Shown: in pieces, positions 33,414 through 40,970 of the stretch
How the letters are laid out: each line of letters opens with the position of its first letter
How positions within the stretch are numbered: the first letter of the stretch is position 1
Assembly: GCA_001917435.1 (NCBI GenBank)
Contig: MNEA01000086.1
Coordinates: 1 to 64,000 of the forward strand
Reading direction: 5' to 3'
Source: Acidobacteria bacterium 13_2_20CM_2_57_6
GTDB taxonomy: Bacteria > Acidobacteriota > Terriglobia > Acidiferrales > UBA7541
DNA length: 64,000 bases
Notes under the pieces: generated by a model
Database searches by the model: none
What the model saw: the letters and a program-made list of their open reading frames with translations, nothing else
What the model was told of the DNA's origin: nothing
Translations under genes and position numbers: made by a program

Positions 33414-33559
33414 CTTCATTAGGGATGAAATTTAGGGCGTGAAAGGGAGGGCAGCGGATAAGTTCCCGGCCCTGTATTCCATCCCGTGCTTCGACGTTCG
33501 GGGATATGCCGCATTAGCGTTCAGCTATTCCCTCATTAAAATTTGATGAATCAACCCGA

Positions 33560-33630
33560 TTGCAGCGCGGCCTCCTCGAAAGTATAAGAGAACCGGACCC
33601 TGAGTTTTGGCGTACGACTGTCTGGTCCAC
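33560..33630 (+). promoter_or_regulatory. Promoter/leader block 2 upstream of peptide 2
   Basis: TTGCAG (33560-33565), 17 nt, TATAAG (33583-33588), then CGGACCCTGAGTTTTGGCG and CTGTCTGGTCC. GGACC and GGTCC can pair across the leader. It matches block 1 at 31795-31860 in box spacing and leader sequence. Confidence 0.55.
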
Positions 33631-33983
33631 GCAACCTAGCGCAGACGATGCCGCGTCTGATCCCGACCGCCGGTTGAGTGGACAACGCTCCTATGCGGCG
33701 GCCCCTGCGTTGTGTGTGATGTTTCCATGCGGAAGACACCGACCGTGGTGTTGCGGGGCAGAGCCTCCTTCAACCATGCACGATCACCCCGGCGAAAGAA
33801 GCCTACGTTGTTAAGCGCGCCAGGGATTCACTCGATGACAAAGGCCCTGTCGGGGCCTAGTCGAAGCCCATCGCGCCCGACAACAAAAATTTTAATACCT
33901 ATCAAACCGCTTAGTGGCAGAGACGGCAAAGATGCAGGGTAGCCGGGTGAAGGCTGCCGGCCCACTTTGCTACTAACTTTCGA

Positions 33984-34012
33984 AACCCTGGCTAACCATC
34001 TCAGGGGTTTTT
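33984..34012 (+). terminator. Terminator/attenuator-like hairpin upstream of peptide 2
   Basis: AACCCTG (33984-33990) pairs with CAGGGGTT ahead of TTTTTG. It lies between promoter block 2 and the peptide 2 ribosome site, so it may attenuate transcription into the peptide and the biosynthetic genes. Confidence 0.5.
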
Positions 34013-34080
34013 GAATAGGCGTCTCGCAGCCCCGGGAATCTTCCGGACGCCTAGACGACGATAGAAAGGAGGTGAAAACC

Positions 34081-34227
34081 ATGAAGCATATCAGTCTCAA
34101 ACTACAGAAGTTGGAAGAGCGCATCGCCCCCGGCGGTTGTGGCTGCGGAACTGGCGGCAGCCATAAGAGCGACAAGAGCCACAGGAGCCACGCCACGGGC
34201 AGCCACAAGAGTGGCGGCTCCAAGTGA
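34081..34227 (+). CDS. Putative RiPP precursor peptide 2
   Basis: A 48-residue peptide from ATG 34081 behind a near-perfect AAAGGAGGTG site. Leader MKHISLKLQKLEERIAP matches peptide 1 except one residue. The hinge is GGCGCGTGG (C20, C22) and the tail SHKSDKSHRSHATGSHKSGG is again rich in Ser, His, Lys and Gly but not an exact repeat. The conserved leader with a diverging tail is the hallmark of precursor peptide families. The modifying genes begin 148 nt downstream. Confidence 0.82.
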   Translation: MKHISLKLQKLEERIAPGGCGCGTGGSHKSDKSHRSHATGSHKSGGSK

Positions 34228-34258
34228 CGCGCCTCCGTCGTAATCAGACTCAGGGCGA

Positions 34259-34294
34259 CCACCAGGCGTCAGCGGCAACCTGCACGCTTGGTGG
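34259..34294 (+). terminator. Stem-loop after peptide 2
   Basis: CCACCAGGCGT pairs with ACGCTTGGTGG (one G-U pair replaces G-C) around CAGCGGCAACCTGC, 31 nt after the stop codon. Sequence and position copy the hairpin behind peptide 1; the single substitution keeps the stem. Confidence 0.65.
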
Positions 34295-34374
34295 TTTCAT
34301 TAAGGGTGAATCGGGGGTGGCGGAGAAATTTCCGTCCCCTCAATTTCACCAGGATACGATTCTTTAAGGAAGTC

Positions 34375-35673
34375 ATGCCATCCAGTCTTCCAAGGCTCCG
34401 GACCGACCTGATCGTCCGCACCCAGCAGACGTCCCACGAAACGTCTGTCATCGTGAAAGATCCGGTGTCCCGCAAGTTCTTTCGGATGGGGGAAGCCGAG
34501 CAATTCATTGCGGAGCAACTGGACGGAAAAACGCCTCTGGAGGTGATTCGCCAAAGAGTGGAAGTTCGTTTTGGCGGGGAACTTCCGATGGAAGCCCTGA
34601 ACGGCTTCCTCCAGAACCTGAAGCAGTACGGCTTCTTGGAAACGGAGGGCGGAACCGGCAAACCGTACCGGGAGCCGCCGCGCTTTCGCGGCAGTGCCCT
34701 GTATTGCCGGTTCAAGGTTTTCGACCCGTGCGAGCTTCTGAAGCGCTTGGTCACCCGAACGGGCTTCCTCTATACGCCCTATTTCGTAGCACTCTCGGCT
34801 GTCACCATTCTGGTGGCCGGGGGCGTGATCATCAGCCATTGGGGCGAATTTCGCGAGGAGCTGCCCCGGCTTTACTCCAGTTGGCTTTCGATTGCCGTGG
34901 TCATCCTGTTCAATTTTCTGGTCATCTGCGCGCACGAGTTTGGCCACGGCCTCACCTGCACGCGGTTTGGCGGCGAAGTTCATGAGATGGGCTGCGCCAT
35001 GATCTTTCTGCAACCCGCCTTTTATTGCAACGTAAGCGATGCCTGGCTTTTTCCAGAAAGGTACAAGCGCCTCTGGGTAGGTTTTGCCGGTCCTTACTTC
35101 GAGTTGTTTCTTTGGTCGCTAGCCGTTTTGACTTGGCGCATGACCGAACCAGATACCTGGATCAACTTTGTGACCCTCAGCGTCATGGCCACTTCCGGCC
35201 TCAAGACGCTGTTTAACTTCAACCCGCTCATCAAGCTGGACGGCTATTACTTGCTGAGCGACTACCTGGAAGTGCCCAACATGCGGAGGAGGTCCTTTCG
35301 CTACGTCGGAAGCGTGGTAGAAAAACTCTTCGGCTTTGGCCCGGACGAAGAAGAGACTTTGGCGCCGCGCGAACGCTTGATTTTTTCCCTCTACGGCACG
35401 ACGGCGTTGGCGGGCTCCTTCTCCATCCTGGGGTACATCATCCTGACCGCGGGCGGGGCGCTCGTGGATGGCCGGTCGCCGACGGCCATATTGCTCGCTT
35501 TGGGGTTCCTGGGAATGAGGTATCGCAGACGCTTTCGCCGAATGTTTGGCAAGCCGTCCGGATCGTCCGCCGGATTCGATGACGAAGACTTCGATTCGCC
35601 GGAAGACGCCATGGTCCCGGATACGCCTCCGCCAGTACAGACGGCGGTCAGCCGAAGCGCCAGACACCATTAG
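34375..35673 (+). CDS. PqqD-like / M50 membrane metalloprotease of the peptide locus
   Basis: A 432-residue protein from ATG 34375 behind AAGGAAG. Residues 1-92 resemble a PqqD-type RiPP recognition domain (VIVKDPVSRKFFRMGEAEQF, FIAEQLDGKTPLEVI, LNGFLQNLKQYGFLE). A multi-helix M50 domain follows with the zinc motif HEFGH (187-191) and the partner aspartate in NPLIKLDGYYLLSDYL. M50 proteins of this type accompany peptide biosynthesis and export loci, and could cleave the leader in the membrane. The longer open frame upstream overlaps the peptide 2 hairpin. Confidence 0.88.
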   Translation: MPSSLPRLRTDLIVRTQQTSHETSVIVKDPVSRKFFRMGEAEQFIAEQLDGKTPLEVIRQRVEVRFGGELPMEALNGFLQNLKQYGFLETEGGTGKPYREPPRFRGSALYCRFKVFDPCELLKRLVTRTGFLYTPYFVALSAVTILVAGGVIISHWGEFREELPRLYSSWLSIAVVILFNFLVICAHEFGHGLTCTRFGGEVHEMGCAMIFLQPAFYCNVSDAWLFPERYKRLWVGFAGPYFELFLWSLAVLTWRMTEPDTWINFVTLSVMATSGLKTLFNFNPLIKLDGYYLLSDYLEVPNMRRRSFRYVGSVVEKLFGFGPDEEETLAPRERLIFSLYGTTALAGSFSILGYIILTAGGALVDGRSPTAILLALGFLGMRYRRRFRRMFGKPSGSSAGFDDEDFDSPEDAMVPDTPPPVQTAVSRSARHH

Positions 35674-35699
35674 CGCCGGAGAAGGAGCCTGAGAAGCAC

Positions 35700-37262
35700 G
35701 TGGCGTGGAATAAAGAACCTGAATCCGCAAAATCAGAGGGGCGGCTGACACACGACAAGCTCCTTCAAATGGTGTATGCGCGGCACCTCCGTAAATTGCA
35801 GGCCAACTCATTGGATGCTGGCGGTTCCTTTGGTCGCGGTGCGATTGAAACTTCGTACACGGTCACGACCTTGGACGAACCAACTCACCCTGCGAACGGC
35901 GATGCCCTAGTAACCGAAACTGCGACTGGCAAGCCGCATGAGACGCCTGTTCAAGACTACGACGAGGGTGCACGCTCACCAGCCGTCCCGATGCATGAGC
36001 CCGCGTCGCCGACGAACGGGCACAGGGCACCCGATGCCGTGACCGACGCTGCTAAACCGGACGCAGTTTCAAAGAATGGCGAACACTCAGAGCCATCCCA
36101 ATCCAAACCGGACAGCAGTCCGGAAAAGCCTGCCGAAGAGACGAAAAAGAAAAGTCGCCGCTGGGGACGCCGCGTTAGAAAAGCTGTCTGGGTTGCGGCG
36201 GCAGCGGTGGCCGCGTTTGCCCTGGTTCGCGGGCACGCGGAACTGCGCGTAGGGGGCCCTTTCAACGTTCTGCCGGTCGAGAACTCCGATGTGCGCGCGT
36301 CCGTAGATGGCGTGGTCGACAAGATCTACGTGCACGAAGGGGATTACGTCCACGAAGGGCAACCCATTGCGCGTCTCACAGACATCGATACACGCGCCGC
36401 TCTTGAAAAAACCGAGGCGCAGCTTGCGGAAGCGAGCGCGAAGCTCAAGATGCAAGTGGCAGGTCCTACTGCCAACGAGATCGAAGTTGCTAAAGCCAAC
36501 GTCACGAAGGCGGAGGACAACCTTAAGTACTCGCAAATCCGGCTGGCGATGGTTAAAAGAGTGTTTGATGAAAATCTTATTTCCCGAAAGGAGTACGAGG
36601 ATGCGGCCGCTCTGGAAAGCGCCGCACGCAACGACCTCGCCGTGGCCAAGGACCAACTCAATCTGCTTCTCAGCGGCACCAGGCCGGAAGACATCGAAGC
36701 AACACGAGCGCAAATCGAACAATTCAAGGCCGACCAGCGTCACCTGGGCGAGCAACGCCGCATGCTGATGGTCTACAGCCCTTCCGACGGCGTCGTGGCG
36801 ACGCCCACCCTCCAACTGAAGCAATTAACGCATCAACTGGTGAAAAAAGGAGACTTGATCGCAAAGATTTTTGATCTGCGAACGGTGACGGCGCAAATCG
36901 CCGTCGATGAAAAAGATATTGCCGATGTGCAAGTAGATCAGAAAGTTGTGCTCCGGGCCCGTGCCTATCCCGACGAAATATTTTATGGCAAGGTGAATTT
37001 TGTATCCACCAGCCTCTTGGGAACCGCTCCGGCCGGCGCTAGCGGCGCAGAGGGTGCTTCCCTGCCGCTGCCTTCCCCGAGCTCATCCGCCGCAGCCAAG
37101 AGGACCATCCTGATCACCACGCAAATCGACAATCACTCGCTCCTGCTCAAGCCGGAGATGACCGGGCAGGCGAAAATCCTCTGCGGCCGGCGGCGCGCCC
37201 TGGACCTCGTTACGCGGCGATTGGCGCACACCATCAAGGTTGAATTCTGGTCATGGTTGTGA
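35700..37262 (+). CDS. HlyD-family membrane fusion protein
   Basis: A 520-residue protein from GTG 35700, with GGAGAAGGAG upstream. It has an unusually long Pro/Glu/Thr-rich cytoplasmic N-terminus (residues 1-150), one membrane helix (about 161-178), a biotinyl/lipoyl-like half (VDGVVDKIYVHEGDYVHEGQ), a coiled coil (about 225-345), and a second lipoyl and barrel part (PEMTGQAKIL). HlyD proteins bridge inner-membrane exporters and the outer membrane. No ABC transporter or TolC gene is adjacent, so the M50 protein may be its membrane partner. Confidence 0.88.
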   Translation: MAWNKEPESAKSEGRLTHDKLLQMVYARHLRKLQANSLDAGGSFGRGAIETSYTVTTLDEPTHPANGDALVTETATGKPHETPVQDYDEGARSPAVPMHEPASPTNGHRAPDAVTDAAKPDAVSKNGEHSEPSQSKPDSSPEKPAEETKKKSRRWGRRVRKAVWVAAAAVAAFALVRGHAELRVGGPFNVLPVENSDVRASVDGVVDKIYVHEGDYVHEGQPIARLTDIDTRAALEKTEAQLAEASAKLKMQVAGPTANEIEVAKANVTKAEDNLKYSQIRLAMVKRVFDENLISRKEYEDAAALESAARNDLAVAKDQLNLLLSGTRPEDIEATRAQIEQFKADQRHLGEQRRMLMVYSPSDGVVATPTLQLKQLTHQLVKKGDLIAKIFDLRTVTAQIAVDEKDIADVQVDQKVVLRARAYPDEIFYGKVNFVSTSLLGTAPAGASGAEGASLPLPSPSSSAAAKRTILITTQIDNHSLLLKPEMTGQAKILCGRRRALDLVTRRLAHTIKVEFWSWL

Positions 37263-37312
37263 GGGTTTGCGGCATGCCAATCGAAGCTCAACAGCAGGAA
37301 AGGAAGAAAAAC

Positions 37313-38308
37313 ATGGCTCTAGCGCCTGTCAGGAAGGAATCTGTGGTCGTCGCGGAACCGGTAATCACAGGAGACGACCCGAAGACGATCACCACGCTCA
37401 ACCCGCAACCGGATGCAACCGAAAACTTGTATTTGATCGGCCGTCCGACGCTCAAGCAATTTCTTCGCTTCGTCAAAGATAATGCCATCCATTCTCCCAG
37501 TTCGGGCCACCTCGTCGAAGAGTGGCAAGCCGCCAACAAAATTGTTCGCGAGCTGGAAAAAGAACAGGCCGGCCTAGCCGACAATCCTTCGATTGAGCCG
37601 GTCGATCCAGAAAACGAGTTGCTGCTTGAATTCCTGCAAGTGCCCCTGGTGCGCCACAGTTTCAATACCGTGCCGACGGAAGTCGCCTATGTCGACTTGG
37701 ACCGCATGGTGGTCTACCAACACCACATCGACCTCACTTTCGTCGAGCAATTGAAGCGCAAGCTGGGGCCATCGCCCAGCGAAGAAGAAATCTTCCGCGC
37801 CTGCCTCCCGAGCGCGCCTTCTCTTCCACCCGTGAAATGGACTCGCACTCATCGCGACACGTTCGTCTTCGTGTCCCCTTCAGACGACATGCGCTTTCTC
37901 GGCGCCATGCAGATGGAAGCTGAAAATATTAAGGACTACCCTCCCCCGGGCAACCTCGCTGGCGTAGTCGGGCTTGCGGTGGGATTCGGCAGCAACTTCT
38001 TGAACGCCATTTACACGGAGAAGAGGCTCATCCTCAACAACGGAAGCCACCGCGCCTATGCGCTCCGCGACCTGGGGGTTACCCGCGTGCCTTGCATCGT
38101 CCAGCACGTTTCATCGCGCGACGAATTGAGCGTCCTGGCTTGCACGGCCGTTGCGGACGCCCCCAACTTTTTCCTGCAGGATCCGCGGCCGATGATGCTT
38201 AAGGACTATTTCGACCCGCGCTTGCGCAAAGTCATGTCCATCCACCGGCGGTTACGCCAGGTCACCGTGAAGTTTGACGTGGACGTGACGTTCGCGCCCG
38301 CAATTTGA
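37313..38308 (+). CDS. ParB/sulfiredoxin-fold-like protein of the peptide locus
   Basis: A 331-residue protein from ATG 37313 behind AGGAAAGGAAG. The segment KRLILNNGSHRAYALRDLGV (GSHR at 244-247), followed by TRVPCIVQHV, resembles the ParB/Srx nucleotide-binding core, where GxxR coordinates phosphates. The first 170 residues are helical and unassigned (LYLIGRPTLKQFLRFVKDNA). In peptide loci such a fold could act as a kinase- or transferase-like enzyme, but no catalytic assignment is possible. Not a chromosome partition ParB; the true parB lies at 42.8 kb. Confidence 0.6.
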   Translation: MALAPVRKESVVVAEPVITGDDPKTITTLNPQPDATENLYLIGRPTLKQFLRFVKDNAIHSPSSGHLVEEWQAANKIVRELEKEQAGLADNPSIEPVDPENELLLEFLQVPLVRHSFNTVPTEVAYVDLDRMVVYQHHIDLTFVEQLKRKLGPSPSEEEIFRACLPSAPSLPPVKWTRTHRDTFVFVSPSDDMRFLGAMQMEAENIKDYPPPGNLAGVVGLAVGFGSNFLNAIYTEKRLILNNGSHRAYALRDLGVTRVPCIVQHVSSRDELSVLACTAVADAPNFFLQDPRPMMLKDYFDPRLRKVMSIHRRLRQVTVKFDVDVTFAPAI

Positions 38309-38389
38309 GATGCGCGACACACGCGCACGCCAACTGTTTTTTGCTGAACGGTCGACCAGCAAGGCAAGGCTTGGGAGGGCCAACACAAC

Positions 38390-39088
38390 ATGGACAAGAT
38401 CAACCTATTCAAGGACGCACTGCCAATTTCGCCCTTTCGCCGGCTGGCGCGCGCCGTGCAAGCCGTGGGCACGGAACGGATGGAAAACATGGGCAGCTAC
38501 GACACAACCTTTTGGTTTCCCATCGGCGCCACGCCCACGAACATCGTTGAGGAAAGCATCAGCAAACTGTATGAGTTGGCCCGCCCTGGCCCCAAGTGCA
38601 TTGGGATGGAGTGGTGGCTCGGCCGGCTCAAATTTGGCGAAGAGCTTCCCTTCCACACGGATCGCGACCGCAGTCTCAGGCACCAGACTGGGCAAATCGT
38701 CCATCCATTGTGGTCGAGCATTCTGTACCTCAACCGGTTTCCTTCCAGTCCGACCGTCGTCCTGGATCAAGTATTGAGTGCGGATGGGAATTCCTGGATT
38801 CCGCCGGTAGCAGAAGCGGGCAGGTCCCTCGACGCCGTGCCGAACCACTATGTAACTTTTCGCGGCGATTTGCGCCACGGCGTGGTAGCCAACGGCTCAA
38901 AAAAACAGTTCGGCCACCCCAAGAAGAATGAGGACTATCCCGAATTGCGCTTGACTCTGTTGGTCAATTATTGGGACCGGCGTCCAAGCGCGCCTAACTG
39001 CCGGGATTATGACGGCACAATTTATCCCGCCATCCAGAGCGAAAAGATTTCTACTCCGGCAAGATCGCCCCGGCTTCCCGCGGCCTGA
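38390..39088 (+). CDS. Probable 2-oxoglutarate/Fe(II)-dependent oxygenase
   Basis: A 232-residue protein. The HxD pair lies in LPFHTDRD (H89, D91), the distal histidine in FRGDLRHGVVANG (H163) and a 2-oxoglutarate-binding arginine in LRLTLLVNYW (R187). Spacing and the beta-rich context fit the double-stranded beta-helix oxygenases. It could hydroxylate residues of the precursor tails. Identification relies on motifs seen by eye, and other cupin-like folds are possible. It ends 5 nt before the FemA/B-type gene. Confidence 0.65.
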   Translation: MDKINLFKDALPISPFRRLARAVQAVGTERMENMGSYDTTFWFPIGATPTNIVEESISKLYELARPGPKCIGMEWWLGRLKFGEELPFHTDRDRSLRHQTGQIVHPLWSSILYLNRFPSSPTVVLDQVLSADGNSWIPPVAEAGRSLDAVPNHYVTFRGDLRHGVVANGSKKQFGHPKKNEDYPELRLTLLVNYWDRRPSAPNCRDYDGTIYPAIQSEKISTPARSPRLPAA

Positions 39089-39093
39089 AAAAA

Positions 39094-40218
39094 ATGGACA
39101 ATCAGCTCATGCCCGGCCTGGTTGCTGCCTCGGCTTGTCCGCCGAGCGAGGAAATGATTCCCGCGCCGGTAACTCCTCCACCGGAGCTTTCGGACAATTG
39201 GAAAGCCTGGAACGAGTTCGTCGAGGCCAATCCTGAAACAGGATTCATGCAGTCATCCTGGTGGGTGGATTTTCGCAACACCTGCGGATTTGAAAACTTT
39301 GGCATCACCCTCAAAGGCGAAGACGGCATCGCCGGCGGCGCCGTGGTTTTGAAATTCTGGTACGCCGATGACCATTGTTTCTATTACATCCAGGACGGCC
39401 CGGTGCTTCCGCGCGACCCGCTCGCCGCCGAAGAAGTTTTTAGTGTCCTCCTTACTGAGATCGAAGAACGGCGCGAAACCGAGCCTGGCACCGTCAGCCA
39501 TCTCCGCATCGAGCCGCGTTGGCTAAGCCTGCCCAACTTTGTTCGCGGATTTCGCGCCATCCCGCCACTTGCGGATCCTTACCTGGAGTCCAGAGACACG
39601 CGTTGTATCGATCTGCGCCCTTCGGAAGCCGCCATCCTGGCGCAGATGAAGCCTAAAGGCCGGTACAACATTCATGTCGCCCACAAGCACGGAGTTTCGA
39701 TCACGGAAGACACATCCGAGCAGGGCCTTGCGGACTTTCAATCCATCTACGAAGAAACCGCCGCCCGCCAGGGCATGCGGGCCAAGCCTCGCGACTACTT
39801 TCAGCCACTCGTGTCCGTGTTTGCGCCTGCGCGCCACCGCTCGATTTTCTTCGCCGAATACCGGGGCGAACGGATGGCCAGCGCCTTGGTCATTTATTTC
39901 GGAGTGCGAGCGACGTATTTCTTCGGAGGATCGCGCGAGGTTCATCGTCACGTGATGGCCCCCTATCTTCTTCATTTCGAGATCATGCGCAAAGCCAAAG
40001 CGCTGGGCCATCAATGGTATGACCTGTGGGGTATCGCTCCAGCCAATCAGCCGGAACATCCCTGGCGTAATTTCACCGCCTTCAAAGCCAAGTTCGGCGG
40101 TGAGGAAGTCCACCTCGTGCCGACTCTCGACTATGTCTACGACGATGCCGCTTACGATCGTTATGTAGCCCAGGAAAAAAGGCCGGGCGTCGCCGCAGCC
40201 CGGTCCGATGCCGCTTAG
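39094..40218 (+). CDS. FemA/B-type GNAT aminoacyltransferase
   Basis: A 374-residue protein. Landmarks of the FemABX/GNAT family include MQSSWWVDFRNTCGF, IDLRPSEAAILAQMKPKGRY, NIHVAHKHGVSI, ALVIYFGVRATYFFGGSREV, and the end WYDLWGIAPANQPEHPWRNF, TAFKAKFGGEEVHLVPTLDY. FemABX enzymes add amino acids from aminoacyl-tRNA to lipid II. In this locus it may instead add residues to the precursor peptide or its tail. It follows the oxygenase gene by 5 nt and ends the apparent operon. Confidence 0.85.
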   Translation: MDNQLMPGLVAASACPPSEEMIPAPVTPPPELSDNWKAWNEFVEANPETGFMQSSWWVDFRNTCGFENFGITLKGEDGIAGGAVVLKFWYADDHCFYYIQDGPVLPRDPLAAEEVFSVLLTEIEERRETEPGTVSHLRIEPRWLSLPNFVRGFRAIPPLADPYLESRDTRCIDLRPSEAAILAQMKPKGRYNIHVAHKHGVSITEDTSEQGLADFQSIYEETAARQGMRAKPRDYFQPLVSVFAPARHRSIFFAEYRGERMASALVIYFGVRATYFFGGSREVHRHVMAPYLLHFEIMRKAKALGHQWYDLWGIAPANQPEHPWRNFTAFKAKFGGEEVHLVPTLDYVYDDAAYDRYVAQEKRPGVAAARSDAA

Positions 40219-40656
40219 CCGCAATCAAATCACTGGCGACACTTCTCCCTGAACAGCTAGGGACGGCCCATGGCTCCTCATTGACCGGATCAATTGACCG
40301 ATTGCTGCGGGCTTTTCAGACCTTGTAAATCGGCGAGCGCAATCGCACGCGGGCGAGCTGGGAGACCAGCGCTTTTCTGTCGCCGAATGGCAATTCCCAT
40401 TCTTTGGCTCGACTGGTCAAGGATTTGAGGCCGCGAACAACGGCGGAATAGACTTTCCCGGGCATGCGCTTCCCTGAGCTTGCCAGTCCGCGCAACACAA
40501 TGGGCGTGTTCTCTCGTACTTCTTTCTGCAGCCTGCGGCAGGCGCGCTTCGTTTCGGGGTCCGTCTCTTCCCTCCACTCTGGGCTGTCTCCCCTATTTTA
40601 ACGCCGTCGCCCGCGCGACGCCAAACGAGAGCCTCAGCGCAACATGCCCACGTCGA
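40219..40656. other. Interval downstream of the peptide locus with one doubtful ORF
   Basis: 438 bases. The minus strand has an open frame with protein-like content (PETKRACRRLQKEVRENTPI, SSGKRMPGKVYSAVVRGLKS) from about 40593 to 40316, but the only usual start codon, GTG 40498, lies far inside. It may be a decayed gene. Confidence 0.4.
40316..40498 (-). CDS. Doubtful small helical protein (start unclear)
   Basis: From GTG 40498 the frame encodes 60 residues rich in Lys/Arg (MLRGLASSGKRMPGKVYSAV, then LTSRAKEWELPFGDRKALVS). Protein-like sequence extends about 30 codons upstream without ATG, GTG or TTG, to a stop near 40605. Either a rare start codon is used or the gene is broken. Confidence 0.3.
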   Translation of the reverse strand: MLRGLASSGKRMPGKVYSAVVRGLKSLTSRAKEWELPFGDRKALVSQLARVRLRSPIYKV

Positions 40657-40920
40657 CTAGGCCGCGGACGTGAAATATTTCCTCGGAGGAAACATGCCGC
40701 GGCTCAGAAGCTCTTTTCCGCAGCGATGGCGGATCTGCTCCGTCCAGTTCACCCAGTTCGTTTCGCTCAAGCCAAGAAAGTGCCACGCCGTTTCATATGG
40801 CGCGAGTCCCAAATAGTAAAGGCGGAACAGCACAATGCGCGACGCCCAGTCCGGCCCATCGAGAGCAGCCTTCCCCACCAGCGCGAAATCCGCTACCCAC
40901 TCGTTCAAGCGCGGGCACAC
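40657..40920 (-). CDS. Conserved hypothetical protein, possible HTH
   Basis: An 87-residue protein from GTG 40920. The sequence LFRLYYLGLAPYETAWHFLG, LSETNWVNWTEQIRHRCGKE reads like two helices around a turn as in small DNA-binding or sigma-region-4-like domains. It ends LLSRGMFPPRKYF plus a short tail. No partner is obvious. It is convergent with nothing and lies behind nuoI on the same strand, 50 nt downstream. Confidence 0.55.
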   Translation of the reverse strand: MCPRLNEWVADFALVGKAALDGPDWASRIVLFRLYYLGLAPYETAWHFLGLSETNWVNWTEQIRHRCGKELLSRGMFPPRKYFTSAA

Positions 40921-40970
40921 TGCCGCTGAATGGCACGAGAAACGATGCGAAATTTAAAACGGGCAGTAAG

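Larger units (their letters stand above)
33343..34080. other. Interval between the two peptide genes
   Basis: 738 bases without a convincing gene. It contains the stem-loop after peptide 1, a promoter/leader block at 33560-33630, and a terminator-like hairpin at 33984-34012, all listed separately. A reading frame at 33560-33814 exists but lacks protein-like character. Confidence 0.6.

Noticed and set aside
31812..33630. The repeats GGACCCTGAGTTTTGGCG as decayed PilZ gene ends (DPEFWR)
   Set aside because: Possible, since PilZ tails here have FW motifs, but both copies are preceded by -35/-10 boxes with identical 17-nt spacing, and one copy has a stop directly before; a promoter/leader reading fits better. 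Kept as an alternative.
33560..33814. Open frame of 84 codons between the peptide genes
   Set aside because: No ribosome site, odd composition with Cys/Trp/Arg clusters, and it overlaps the promoter/leader block.
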